DNA from: CAJQQY01 sp045104975 | Lineage (GTDB): Bacteria; Bacteroidota; Bacteroidia; Chitinophagales; Saprospiraceae | DNA length: 64,000 nt | NCBI GenBank assembly: GCA_045104975.1 | Contig: JBGCCY010000168.1 | Span: 1 to 64,000 of the forward strand | Reading direction: 5' to 3' | Shown here: in pieces, positions 1 through 8,219 of the stretch | Position numbering within the stretch: position 1 is the stretch's first letter | How the letters are laid out: every line of letters begins with the position of its first letter | Notes under the pieces: generated by a model | Seen by the model: only the letters and a program-made list of their open reading frames with translations | Databases searched by the model: none | What the model was told of the DNA's origin: nothing | Position numbers and translations under genes: made by a program

Positions 1-2739
1 CATTGGTTTGGAATTATCGTACAACCCATCAGTCATTTTTTTCTCAATGTTCAAATATGGATTTAGCAAATTGGGATGAAATGGCAAACCGATAGTTTCG
101 CACATTGCTTCCATCACTTGCTTTGGTTGCTGCACTAAACCTTCATAAATAATTCTAAACTGTCGATCGGCAGGAATTTTTTTGAGGAAATTATCAATAT
201 TTTGATGACTTTCTGTCCAAATTAATTCGCCCGTATTTCTACTGTTATAATTATGTTTTTCCAAAAACATCACTTGATCCATGTGCATTTTCTCAAATGA
301 CTTTATCATCGAATATGGATGCCGTGATAAGTGAATAAAAATCGCATTATCAAAATCGGCTTCTGCTTTTTCTAAAGCCATCATGTCCATTGCGTAACTT
401 GGCGACTTGTCCACGATGATTCGATTGCCTACCCAATTTTGTAGCGTATGATAAAAACCTTGAGTAGTTATATTCTCCTGCTCAAAATTTTGCATGATGC
501 TTTTTGCTTCATCGGCATTGCAATTTTTGAGTTCCATAATCGTCCGAATTGTTCCTTCTGACCAAAGACTAAACTTACCCGTGTATGCTTCTTTTCGTTC
601 TTGCAAAGTATTGAAATGCAGGAGTTGCAATTCATTGGCAGCAAAAAGTTGAGGATGACCAGCTAGCATAATTCGAAGCAATGTTGTTCCTGAACGTGGT
701 GGTGCTAGGATGAAAATTGCTGGTGGATTTTTGCGATTTGGTTTTTTTATTTTTTTGATAAAAGTAGGGATGAAATTTTTGAATGCTTTAAAATCGGTTT
801 GGGTTAAAACTGTTGCCTTGGTGTCACGATTCGAAACCGTAGTACCGTTATTTGAAAAATGTTCTTTTTTGTTTGGAAAAATTGAGTTTGGTTTTACTTG
901 AGAATCTGTGCTAGGAATATCCGTGGCACGGGTGATTGCTTTTGGATAATTTTTTTCTAAAAATTTTGCATATTCTCGAACCGTTGGCGCTTCAAAAATA
1001 GAGACGATGAAAACTGTTTCATTCAACTCTTTTTGCACTTTGGCTACGAAAGCTGCTGCTTGCAATGAGTTGCCACCGAGTTCAAAAAACTTGTCATCGA
1101 TTCCTATTTTTTCCAAACCTAATGCTTCTTGCCAAAGTTGAGTTAACCAATCTTCAAGACTAGTTTCAGAAGCTACAAATTTTTGTTCTAGTTCTGGGCG
1201 AGCATTATTTGGTTGAGGTAAATTAAGTCGGTCAATTTTTCCAGAAGCTGCAAATGGCATTTTTTCCAAAAACATAAACGTTGATGGAATCATGTACTCG
1301 GGAATTTTTTCTACTAAAAAATCTCGTAGCTGAGTGGCATTTAATAGTGTACCTTTTTTCAAAGTTAGGTAGCCAACTAATTTTTGATCCGCAGATTTTT
1401 CTCCAAAGATTTCAACAACAGTTTCCCGTACATTTGGATGCTGAGAAATGGCTGCTTCGACTTCTCCCATTTCAATTCGGTAACCACGCAATTTTACTTG
1501 GTGATCTGCCCGACCAACAAAATCAATATTTCCATCAGGAAGATATTTTCCTAAATCACCCGTTTTATAGAGTTTCTTTTTTCCAAATGGATTTTGAATA
1601 AATTTTTCTCTCGTTAATTCTTTTCGATTTAAATATCCTCTTGCGACACCATTTCCTCCAATGTGAATTTCACCAACTTCTCCTATTCTTACTTTCTTCA
1701 ATTTCTCATTTAAAATTAAAACTTGAACATAGTCAATCGGTTTTCCAATTGGCACTTTTTCGCCTTCGAAATTTTCAGGAGTGATATAAATTGTTGCTCC
1801 GACGGTTGCTTCCGTTGGGCCATATTGATTGAGTAATTTTGTTTTTGGTAAAACTTGCTGATGTTGAATCACTAGATTGGAGGGACATGCTTCTCCTGCA
1901 ACACTAACAGATTCAAGGGATAACAATCTATCTACATCTACTTGATCTAAGAGAATTGTATACACAGAAGGAAAAGTAAGTAGGTGTGAAATTTTATGAT
2001 CATCAATAAACTTTCCTAATAGTTGAACATCTTTTTCCATTCCTTCTTCAGCGATAACCATCGTTGCACCTTGTAGCAAGGTCCACCACATCAACAATAC
2101 AGATCCATCAAAAGCAAAAGAGTAGGCATACAAAAATCGCTTCACCGGATGTTGGACTAGGTTCATTTGACCTTGAATCAAATTAACCACGTTGCGATGT
2201 TCGACTTGTACACCTTTCGGTTTACCTGTCGAACCAGAAGTATAAATAGTATAGATTAAATTACCTGGAAGTTTTTTGCAAGGTGGCTTGGTATTTTTTT
2301 CTTTATTGATTTTTTTCCAATCAGAATCCAAACAGATAGTCTCACATTTCCCTCCCGTAAGTATGTTGTTTTTTAAATGCTCTTGGGTCAACAAAATAGT
2401 TGCATCTGTATCTTCCAACATAAATTGAATTCGCTCCTGAGGATAATTTGGATCAATGGGAACATATGCTCCACCTGCTTTGAGCACACCCAAAATTGCT
2501 ATCATCATTTCAAGGGAACGCTCCACACAAATGGCAACTGCCAACTCAGGTTTAATGCCTTTGCTCTGCAAAAGATGTGCTAATTGGTTCGCTTTTTTAT
2601 CCAATTCACCGTAAGTCATCGACTGATCTCCAAAGACCAAAGCGGTCGCATTCGGAAGGCGGTCGGCCTGCGATTCGAATAATTCGTGAACACACTTTTT
2701 TTCAGGGAAACTGAAATCAGATGTGGTATGTTTGCTCAT
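1..2739 (-). CDS. NRPS-like adenylation / carrier / sulfotransferase protein (partial, 3' end outside window)
   Basis: Open for 913 codons from ATG at 2739 to the left edge. Residues about 20-510 are an amino-acid-type adenylation domain: A3 loop SGSTGK at 168-173, FDGS with the carboxylate-facing Asp, NQYGPTE at 304-310, GYRIEMGEVE, and the terminal SGKIDR with catalytic Lys501. A peptidyl-carrier domain follows, with LGGNSL and phosphopantetheine Ser558. After a roughly 80-residue low-complexity linker comes a sulfotransferase domain: PAPS loop PRSGTT (Ser683) and 3'-phosphate motif SRHPYS (Arg806). There is no condensation domain before the A domain, so it could load a building block; the sulfotransferase could sulfate the tethered product, as in the ST-TE release modules of curacin-type pathways. 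That function is inferred. The domains themselves are clear; what follows the sulfotransferase is unseen. Confidence 0.9.
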   Translation of the reverse strand, partial: MSKHTTSDFSFPEKKCVHELFESQADRLPNATALVFGDQSMTYGELDKKANQLAHLLQSKGIKPELAVAICVERSLEMMIAILGVLKAGGAYVPIDPNYPQERIQFMLEDTDATILLTQEHLKNNILTGGKCETICLDSDWKKINKEKNTKPPCKKLPGNLIYTIYTSGSTGKPKGVQVEHRNVVNLIQGQMNLVQHPVKRFLYAYSFAFDGSVLLMWWTLLQGATMVIAEEGMEKDVQLLGKFIDDHKISHLLTFPSVYTILLDQVDVDRLLSLESVSVAGEACPSNLVIQHQQVLPKTKLLNQYGPTEATVGATIYITPENFEGEKVPIGKPIDYVQVLILNEKLKKVRIGEVGEIHIGGNGVARGYLNRKELTREKFIQNPFGKKKLYKTGDLGKYLPDGNIDFVGRADHQVKLRGYRIEMGEVEAAISQHPNVRETVVEIFGEKSADQKLVGYLTLKKGTLLNATQLRDFLVEKIPEYMIPSTFMFLEKMPFAASGKIDRLNLPQPNNARPELEQKFVASETSLEDWLTQLWQEALGLEKIGIDDKFFELGGNSLQAAAFVAKVQKELNETVFIVSIFEAPTVREYAKFLEKNYPKAITRATDIPSTDSQVKPNSIFPNKKEHFSNNGTTVSNRDTKATVLTQTDFKAFKNFIPTFIKKIKKPNRKNPPAIFILAPPRSGTTLLRIMLAGHPQLFAANELQLLHFNTLQERKEAYTGKFSLWSEGTIRTIMELKNCNADEAKSIMQNFEQENITTQGFYHTLQNWVGNRIIVDKSPSYAMDMMALEKAEADFDNAIFIHLSRHPYSMIKSFEKMHMDQVMFLEKHNYNSRNTGELIWTESHQNIDNFLKKIPADRQFRIIYEGLVQQPKQVMEAMCETIGLPFHPNLLNPYLNIEKKMTDGLYDNSKPM

Positions 2740-3163
2740 AGTATCTTGCTCAAATTCTGTGCGTTACACCACATCCATGGGGGAAGGGGCAACTCGTGTG
2801 ATTAAACTGAGCTAGTTTTTGATTCTCTAATATGTTTGAATATTATAAATTGTAAAACATCTGGAGGGAATACGAAGGTACGGCGAGAGGTTGATTTTTT
2901 TCTACCCTCAAGTTGGTAATTTTCGCATACTCCTTTATAATAATGCGGTAAGTGGAGTTTTTGGAAGTGTCTTCAAATTTACATTCTTTTTGGGAGAAAA
3001 AAAAGGTTTGCCCTTCGATTGAATGAATATTTAGATTTGATATTTGATTTTATCCTTATTTCATTTCTGTCAAATATTATACAAATCAAAATGCAGCGTT
3101 CCATCAAATCAGCCTATCATTAGCTTGAACCCTTATTTATAATAAAAAATTAAATCAAAAATT
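2740..3163. other. Divergent intergenic region
   Basis: The 424 bp between the minus-strand megasynthase and the plus-strand lipoprotein hold no credible ORF. The plus direction has a good promoter (listed separately). No equivalent TAnnTTTG box with a partner was found for the minus direction, so the megasynthase promoter is not identified. Confidence 0.5.
3007..3039 (+). promoter_or_regulatory. Bacteroidota-type promoter for the Omp28-like lipoprotein gene
   Basis: TTTG at 3007-3010 and TAGATTTG at 3032-3039 are separated by 21 bp, the same spacing seen at the his promoter. Transcription would start near 3046, giving a leader of about 118 nt before the ATG at 3164. Confidence 0.5.
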
Positions 3164-3985
3164 ATGAAAATTAAAAATCTTTCTATTTCCATTTTAGCCA
3201 TTCTTTTCTTTTCGATGCTAACTTTCAGCTCTTGTAAAAAAGACTTTGACGTGCTGGCTGATCTTCCAGAGACGTTTACAAAAAAGGTTTTGATCGAAGA
3301 ATTCACCGGTGAATGGTGTGGTGCATGCGCAACTGCATTCCCTCGAATTCAAACTGTACTAGACGAAAATCCAAATACAGTTTTCGCTGCAGCACTTCAT
3401 TATAATGATCCTTTTAGCACTAGCAAAACTCATCAAATCAAAAGTACTTTTGGAATTTCTAGTTTCCCTTCGGCATTAGTTGATCGATTCTCCTTTGGAA
3501 CTTCTTCTCCAAGAGTTTCATTATTGACTTCACAGTTGAGGAACAAATCCGAAACTCGCATGGAGGAAAAAGTGACTACTGGTATTAGAATTGATACTGA
3601 ATTTGGAGAGGAAGGAAAAGCAACTATTAAAGTTTTTGTTGGGCAAAGTAAAATTATGACTGGCGAACCTAGAGTAACAACTTACCTAATAGAAGACGAA
3701 GTACCTGAAGTAAATCAAGCAGGTGCATCTGGAAATGATTATAAACACCATGCCGTAGTACGTGAAATTTTGACGAAGGCTACTGGTAATAAATTAAATA
3801 ATTTGGATGTGCAAGATCGAGATTTTATCACGCTTCGATTTGAAGATATTGATATTTCTGAATTCAATAAAGATCATTTATCGGTGATTGCTTTTGTTCA
3901 TTATTCTGATGCAAGTGATAGATCTAATCATGAGATTATTAATGTTCAAAAAGTAAAATTAGGTAAAAACCAAGATTGGGATTAA
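3164..3985 (+). CDS. Omp28-like / thioredoxin-fold lipoprotein
   Basis: 273 aa. A lipoprotein signal ends in FSS-Cys24, so the mature protein should be lipid-anchored in the envelope. A thioredoxin-like active site, WCGAC (Cys52 and Cys55), lies in the context FTGEWCGACATAFP typical of the Omp28-related/thioredoxin-like lipoproteins of Bacteroidota. The fold continues to about residue 125 (a cis-Pro-like SSFPSALV segment). The remaining 150 residues form a beta-rich C-terminal domain as in other Omp28 proteins. The likely role is envelope thiol-disulfide exchange or an attached ligand-binding function; the substrate is unknown. It stands alone, with its own promoter upstream and a hairpin downstream. 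Confidence 0.8.
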   Translation: MKIKNLSISILAILFFSMLTFSSCKKDFDVLADLPETFTKKVLIEEFTGEWCGACATAFPRIQTVLDENPNTVFAAALHYNDPFSTSKTHQIKSTFGISSFPSALVDRFSFGTSSPRVSLLTSQLRNKSETRMEEKVTTGIRIDTEFGEEGKATIKVFVGQSKIMTGEPRVTTYLIEDEVPEVNQAGASGNDYKHHAVVREILTKATGNKLNNLDVQDRDFITLRFEDIDISEFNKDHLSVIAFVHYSDASDRSNHEIINVQKVKLGKNQDWD

Positions 3986-4055
3986 TTCCTTTTCCTAAAA
4001 ATAAACTCATTAAATTTTTCTATAAGTAACAGTTAGAAATTAGATAGTTTTGACA

Positions 4056-4092
4056 AAGCACTCGTTGATTTATTTCTCCGAGTGCTTCTTTG
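4056..4092. terminator. Hairpin between convergent genes
   Basis: AAGCACTCG at 4056-4064 pairs with CGAGTGCTT at 4079-4087 across a 14-nt loop, followed by CTTTG. It sits between the converging lipoprotein and AraC genes and probably terminates both; the T-run is weak. Confidence 0.5.
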
Positions 4093-4115
4093 TAAATATA
4101 TTGTTATATAAAACA

Positions 4116-4979
4116 TTACTCCACTATCTTTTTAATATCTTTTCGATATGCAGAAGGACTCTTGCCGGTGATTTGTTTAAAAAATTTATTAAAATTTGAC
4201 ACATTTTTAAATCCACTTTCATAACATATTTCTGAAATGCTTGATTTCTCTTCTGACAATAATTTGCAAGCATGAACGACTCGATATTCGTTGACAAATT
4301 TTGTAAATGGTTTTCCTGACAATTTTTTAAAATATCGGCAGAAGGCAGGAACCGTCATCGTCGCAATTTTAGCAACAGTTTCTAAAGCTATGGGTTCTTG
4401 AAAATTTTCACGAATGTGTTTATAGATACTTCTGATACGATCATTGTCTTGAGCCTGTACTTCAAAACCAAAATCAGACGCATTCAATATTTCATATTCC
4501 TCTGAAATAGCCAAAGTATGAAAGATGGACAACAGTTCTATCAATCGTTCAAAATGATCCAACTCATTTAAAAATTCTAGCCGTTGACCAATCTCCTCTC
4601 TGGTTTTGCCATAAAAAGAAAGACCTAATCTTGATCGTTCGAAAAGCTGATTGATAGCATTCAATTCAGGTTTCCCCAAAAATGTTTCTCCTAAAAAATC
4701 TCGATTCATTTGTACCACAACTTCACATTCATTCCCAGTCAAACTATCTGTAAATCCTGAATGCGGAACATTCGATCCGATAAAAATCAAATCACCATCA
4801 TTAAAATAAGACATGTGATTTCCAATGTGTCGCTTTCCTCCTCCTCCTTTTATAAATACCATTTCGAGCTCAGGATGATAGTGCCAAAACGGAGTCTTGT
4901 TCCGATTAGGATCATCATATTTTCGAACTGAAAATGAGCTTCCAAAAAAAGTGGGTATTTTTTCAAATGTTGCTTTCAT
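4116..4979 (-). CDS. AraC-family transcriptional regulator with N-terminal cupin domain
   Basis: 287 aa. The first 150 residues form a cupin-type sensing domain (FWHYHPELEMVFI, then GDLIFIGSNVPHSG). Residues about 185-287 are the double helix-turn-helix of AraC regulators: PIALETVAKIATMTVPAFCRYFK as the first HTH and SISEICYESGFKNVSNFNKFFK as the second, ending GKSPSAYRK. This layout is usual for Bacteroidota AraC regulators of carbohydrate or stress genes; the ligand is not predictable. It is a single-gene unit on the minus strand. The region just upstream (5002-5027) has a CAACTTT/AAAGTTG dyad that could be an autoregulatory site, but this is weak. Confidence 0.92.
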   Translation of the reverse strand: MKATFEKIPTFFGSSFSVRKYDDPNRNKTPFWHYHPELEMVFIKGGGGKRHIGNHMSYFNDGDLIFIGSNVPHSGFTDSLTGNECEVVVQMNRDFLGETFLGKPELNAINQLFERSRLGLSFYGKTREEIGQRLEFLNELDHFERLIELLSIFHTLAISEEYEILNASDFGFEVQAQDNDRIRSIYKHIRENFQEPIALETVAKIATMTVPAFCRYFKKLSGKPFTKFVNEYRVVHACKLLSEEKSSISEICYESGFKNVSNFNKFFKQITGKSPSAYRKDIKKIVE

Positions 4980-5127
4980 AATTTTTCTAATTATCCCTAC
5001 TCAACTTTATTTCTATTATAAAAGTTGCATCTATTCCTTTTATATTCTCTAAAGTTAAACAAGTATAATACAAAGTTAACCCATTTTTAACACTTAGACA
5101 CCCTTTATGTTAATATAGTATCAGAAG

Positions 5128-5173
5128 TTGCCAATTTTAGCGTAGTTCAACCCACTTATTGAATCTACCTTTG
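5128..5173 (+). promoter_or_regulatory. Promoter repeat copy 1
   Basis: First of three diverged promoter copies. TTG (5128) is followed by C-AATTTTAGCGTAG and ends in TACCTTTG at 5166-5173, a TAnnTTTG -7 box. In all three copies TTG lies 38 bp and GTAG 24 bp upstream of the box start, so the spacing is conserved although the bases between have diverged. Confidence 0.55.
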
Positions 5174-5280
5174 TATTGCAACTTTAAAGAAAGGATGTAT
5201 TATTCTCAGAACTTTTCAAATACCTATTTAAAATCACAATTTTTATACACTGAGAAAAATACTTGTTAAAGTTGCCTTAA

Positions 5281-5359
5281 TTGAAGTTGATTTTTTGTTT
5301 CTATATAGTTTTGTTTTGTAAGAGGAGATGAGCATTATGCTTATCTCCTCTTTTCTTTT
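5281..5359 (+). repeat. 79-bp direct repeat, copy 1
   Basis: Identical to 5495-5573 except one A/G difference in the hairpin loop (5337 versus 5551 region). It contains a T-rich lead, TATAGTTTTG, and the terminator hairpin. The copies are 214 bp apart. Confidence 0.85.
5322..5359 (+). terminator. Strong intrinsic terminator of unit 1
   Basis: GAGGAGATGAGCA at 5322-5334 pairs with TGCTTATCTCCTC at 5338-5350 (13 bp including one G-T pair, 3-nt loop), followed by TTTTCTTTT. Confidence 0.8.
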
Positions 5360-5405
5360 GCATTAGCATCATCAATAAATCCATGCATCAAAATAGCATC
5401 AATAA

Positions 5406-5451
5406 TTGCGAATTTTAGTGTAGGCAAAATTATATTCCCGATCTATATTTG
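5406..5451 (+). promoter_or_regulatory. Promoter repeat copy 2
   Basis: TTG at 5406, CGAATTTTAGTGTAG, then TATATTTG at 5444-5451. Same 38- and 24-bp spacings as copies 1 and 3. Confidence 0.55.
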
Positions 5452-5494
5452 TATTGTAATTAGGAAATAAACACTTTCTAATTTACCATTTAAT

Positions 5495-5573
5495 TTGAAG
5501 TTGATTTTTTGTTTCTATATAGTTTTGTTTTGTAAGAGGAGATGAGCATTGTGCTTATCTCCTCTTTTCTTTT
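5495..5573 (+). repeat. 79-bp direct repeat, copy 2
   Basis: Second copy of 5281-5359. The hairpin (5536-5564) has loop TTG instead of TTA, so the stem is untouched. Confidence 0.85.
5536..5573 (+). terminator. Strong intrinsic terminator of unit 2
   Basis: Same 13-bp stem as unit 1, followed by a T-rich tail (TTTTCTTTTT). Confidence 0.8.
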
Positions 5574-5697
5574 TGGAGAAATTGAAAACCAACGGCAAAG
5601 CTTATTTTTCCTTTCTATCCATTTTTAACTTCCCTCGATACTAAATTAACCTAGTATCATTTCATTATAAATTTAAGGATCAAAATAACATCAAACG

Positions 5698-5743
5698 TTG
5701 CGAATTGTAAAGTAGTCCAACAATAATTTCTCCTATAGTTTTG
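5698..5743 (+). promoter_or_regulatory. Promoter repeat copy 3, driving the secreted-protein gene
   Basis: TTG at 5698, CGAATTGTAAAGTAG, then TAGTTTTG at 5736-5743. Transcription from about 5750 would give a leader near 34 nt before the ATG at 5784. Because this copy precedes a real gene, it supports reading the other two as promoters. Confidence 0.6.
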
Positions 5744-5783
5744 TGTTATCATTTTTATTTAAAAATCAAAAACACATTTTATT

Positions 5784-6404
5784 ATGAAAAAGATGACAGA
5801 AAACTTTAAGCATTTTTTATTTGTAATTGTATTAGTGCCAGCGTTATTGATCACTTCAAACATCTTTGCAAATGATTCTCAACCTAGCTTAAAAATCGTT
5901 CCAGGAAAAAATAATGCATTCACTCTTATTTCAAATAATGCAAAAAAATCTGATGTAACTATTCGGATTTTTGATAACGAAGGCCTTAGTTTACTTAGAG
6001 AAAAAATTGAAGTAAATAGTGCATTTTCAAAATCATATGATTTATCTAATATGCCAAATGGGATCTACGAAGTAGAAATTGAGGATAATATTTCATTCCG
6101 TAAATACTTTGTTATAACTGCCTCTGATACCATTGAAATTCTAGAAAACAATGAAGAGAAAATATTTAAACCTATTGTAGTACTAGAGGAATCCTTGCTA
6201 AAATTCAATCTTCTAAATTTGGGGAGCGGTGATGTAGAATTAAGTTTAAATAATCGACTAGGAGAAAAAATTTATACTGAAAAAATCCAAAATACGATTG
6301 CAATTCATAAAGGATTTGATTTATCGAAATTACCTTCTGGGAATTATTCCGTTGAAGTGAGAACAGAGGGAAAATATTTTTCCGTTGATGTAAATTTGAA
6401 ATAA
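5784..6404 (+). CDS. Secreted protein with two tandem T9SS-tail-like beta domains
   Basis: 206 aa. Signal peptide to about residue 29 (LVPALLITSNIFA). The mature part is two repeats, about 38-112 and 134-206. Each has the strand pattern of Por-secretion-tail / DUF3244-like beta sandwiches and the diagnostic turn YDLSNMPNGIYEVEI in the first and FDLSKLPSGNYSVEV in the second. Normally one such domain tails a large cargo; here nothing else is attached, so it may be a small structural or binding protein of the envelope rather than a secretion signal. The ATG at 5784 follows promoter copy 3, and a terminator follows the stop. Function unknown. Confidence 0.8.
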   Translation: MKKMTENFKHFLFVIVLVPALLITSNIFANDSQPSLKIVPGKNNAFTLISNNAKKSDVTIRIFDNEGLSLLREKIEVNSAFSKSYDLSNMPNGIYEVEIEDNISFRKYFVITASDTIEILENNEEKIFKPIVVLEESLLKFNLLNLGSGDVELSLNNRLGEKIYTEKIQNTIAIHKGFDLSKLPSGNYSVEVRTEGKYFSVDVNLK

Positions 6405-6437
6405 AAAAATGATTTTTCGTTTCAATATAGTTTTGCA

Positions 6438-6473
6438 ATAGAGGTGAGTTTCGATTACTTACCTCTATTTTTT
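6438..6473 (+). terminator. Intrinsic terminator of the secreted-protein gene
   Basis: ATAGAGGT at 6438-6445 pairs with ACCTCTAT at 6461-6468, extended inward by GAGT/ACTT, then TTTTT. The lead-in TTTCAATATAGTTTTG resembles the lead-in of the two upstream repeat terminators, so all three 3' ends share an origin. Confidence 0.75.
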
Positions 6474-6475
6474 AT

Positions 6476-6519
6476 CAAAAAAAAGTTCTTCCAACTCTTG
6501 TTGAGCTGGAAGAACTTTT
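6476..6519 (-). terminator. Intrinsic terminator of the Coq4/acyltransferase operon
   Basis: AAAAGTTCTTCCA at 6481-6493 pairs with TGGAAGAACTTTT at 6507-6519, with a further CTC/GAG closing. Read on the minus strand it ends in a run of T just after the stop of the Coq4-like gene. Confidence 0.75.
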
Positions 6520-6530
6520 CCATTAAAAAT

Positions 6531-7196
6531 CTATGCATAAATATTTACATTCATTCTTTTAAAATTCAATCGAACTTCTTCCAATGGATGTCCCAAAACT
6601 GTTTCCCATTGGAAAACAAATAAGTTTTCACATCTTCCTCCAATCTTCCATGCATGGATTAATCGTTTGATTAGCGAATGAAATTCCATCGGTTGTTTCA
6701 TCATTGTTTTCAATAGTACGCCCATCATAATTAAATAACAAATCGGCATTCCAGTTTGTCGAGCAGTAAAAGCATTCACCTCCGCTTCGCCATGGAGATC
6801 AGTTCCATAGCCTAAGGCTAGATGTAAATAGTCATGAATTTTTCGACGACGTTCCCGTAAATAAATAGCAGAAGAAGGTTTTTCATTTTCCAACAAAGGA
6901 TACACATCTAAATCTTGAGAGCTCATAAATTCAAAGAGTGCATATCCAAATGACTCTTTTGGTAAATCTTTCAACGTATCCAAATCCAATTTAGAATAGC
7001 CATAATTGAAATTTACTTGCTCTTCGATTGCTGGATTTTCTAACAAATCATCAACCGCAATTTTAGCCAATTTACTTTCTGATAATTTATTTCCAACAAA
7101 AAGTAAACTGTGCAAACTTTTACTTGGAATCAATAATAACCTGATCGCGTGATAAAGAAAAACGATACTATTTTTTATACTTATTAAGTTTTTCAT
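6531..7196 (-). CDS. Coq4-family protein
   Basis: 221 aa. The family signature HDxxH-x11-E is exact: His121, Asp122, His125 and Glu137, in RRRKIHDYLHLALGYGTDLHGEAEVNAF, preceded by LPKESFGYALFEFM. In eukaryotes Coq4 binds a metal through this motif and acts in ubiquinone ring modification. Bacteroidota use menaquinone, and distant Coq4 relatives in bacteria often sit in secondary-metabolite loci, which fits the malonyl-transferase-like gene 81 bp upstream in the same direction. Both probably form one transcript ended by the hairpin at 6481-6519. The family is clear; the role (metal-dependent tailoring of a hydrophobic product) is inference. Confidence 0.8.
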   Translation of the reverse strand: MKNLISIKNSIVFLYHAIRLLLIPSKSLHSLLFVGNKLSESKLAKIAVDDLLENPAIEEQVNFNYGYSKLDLDTLKDLPKESFGYALFEFMSSQDLDVYPLLENEKPSSAIYLRERRRKIHDYLHLALGYGTDLHGEAEVNAFTARQTGMPICYLIMMGVLLKTMMKQPMEFHSLIKRLIHAWKIGGRCENLFVFQWETVLGHPLEEVRLNFKRMNVNIYA

Positions 7197-7277
7197 GTCG
7201 TTAATTTTTAGTTTAAAAAATGTTTTTCAAGAAGGAAGAACAAGACTTGAATCTCGTTCTTCCTTTTTACAAAAAAA

Positions 7278-8219
7278 TTAGCTTTGTAAACCTTGAATAT
7301 CTTTCGTATTCAAAAACCAATCTTCCATCTCAATATTCGACACATTCAGATCCATCTTTTCGATAAATTTTAAGAGTGTCGAAGCTGGCCCAATACTCAC
7401 AAATTTTACTTTTTTATACTTATCCAAAATACTTTTAATCGTATCCGTAAATCGTAATGTTGAATTAATATTCAATTTTGAATCATTCAAAATCTCTTCT
7501 TGCTCTTTTAATTCTTTTGCAAAAACAGTTGAAAAAATTGGATATAATTTTTGATCTACTTGGCACGCTTTTTCAATATCATCTGCCAACGCTTTCGAAA
7601 CTGGATCCATTAATTTACAATGCAAAGGAAATGGATACATCAATTTATATTTGATGTGATGAGGTGTCGCAACTTTTTCAATCCAGTGTTTAATCTCTTT
7701 CATCCCTCCTGCGATGAGAAAAAAATGATCATTTTGTAGCACACTTATCTCTAAATTGGAAGCTTTCAATTGTAAAACCTCTTCCATCTCATGAATTGGT
7801 TTTTCCAAAAAAACTTGCATCGTTGCACCTGGCGCAACCGTCGCACCGAGTTCCGTGAATTTATATAACAATAGAACTGCATCTTCAAAATTTACTAAAT
7901 TCGAAACTACAGAGCGAGCAATATCGCCTAAAGAAAGTCCCATCACCACATCTACTTTATAGCCTGACTTTTTGTAGGAATCAAAAATTGCTACCTGTGT
8001 AGCCAGCGAACAAAGCACCAATTTTTGGAAGCCTTGCAGCGAACGTTCATTCTCTTGGATCATATAATCAGGAAGGCTCAATGACCGACCTGTGTTTTTA
8101 AAAATAATCTGTTCAGTCAAAGTAACTTTAGCTTTTACAGACTTCATTTGAAATGCCATTTTTCGAATTTCTGCTTTCTCAATGGCATCTGTCCCTGGAA
8201 ATAATGCAATGGTTTTCAT
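7278..8219 (-). CDS. Discrete acyltransferase of the FabD / malonyl-CoA:ACP transacylase fold
   Basis: 313 aa. N-terminal LFPGTDA takes the place of the GQGSQ loop. The nucleophile elbow is GLSLG with Ser96 (GHSxG in the family, here Leu instead of His), and the catalytic His is His200 in PFPLHCKLMDPV, at the family's usual position. Length matches free-standing transacylases. Changes around the elbow and the absence of a recognisable GAFH or HAFH selectivity motif mean malonyl specificity cannot be claimed. It could serve in trans for a polyketide or NRPS-PKS pathway, consistent with the Coq4-like gene downstream and the adenylation-carrier protein 4.5 kb away. It is not the housekeeping fabD context. 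Confidence 0.85.
   Translation of the reverse strand: MKTIALFPGTDAIEKAEIRKMAFQMKSVKAKVTLTEQIIFKNTGRSLSLPDYMIQENERSLQGFQKLVLCSLATQVAIFDSYKKSGYKVDVVMGLSLGDIARSVVSNLVNFEDAVLLLYKFTELGATVAPGATMQVFLEKPIHEMEEVLQLKASNLEISVLQNDHFFLIAGGMKEIKHWIEKVATPHHIKYKLMYPFPLHCKLMDPVSKALADDIEKACQVDQKLYPIFSTVFAKELKEQEEILNDSKLNINSTLRFTDTIKSILDKYKKVKFVSIGPASTLLKFIEKMDLNVSNIEMEDWFLNTKDIQGLQS

Larger units (their letters stand above)
5180..5359 (+). ncRNA. Putative short transcription unit 1 (small RNA or gene remnant)
   Basis: The unit runs from promoter copy 1 to a strong terminator ending at 5359, about 180 nt. The only ORF inside is 24 codons (5195-5269, MYYSQNF...), which is not convincing. The last 79 nt are repeated in unit 2 with one mismatch. 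Either a small RNA, or what remains of a duplicated upstream gene whose coding part was lost. An alternative start is the TATAGTTTTG inside the repeat itself, which would give a hairpin-only RNA. Confidence 0.35.
5458..5573 (+). ncRNA. Putative short transcription unit 2 (small RNA or gene remnant)
   Basis: About 116 nt from promoter copy 2 to the terminator at 5573. No ORF of note lies between them, so this unit is the better small-RNA candidate of the two. Confidence 0.35.

Noticed and set aside
5002..5027. CAACTTT/AAAGTTG dyad as AraC operator
   Set aside because: Seven-bp arms in AT-rich DNA are expected by chance, and AAGTT motifs are scattered through the area.
5281..5573. The 79-bp repeats as a CRISPR array or IS ends
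   Set aside because: Only two direct copies 214 bp apart, each with a terminator hairpin; no spacers of constant size, no transposase.
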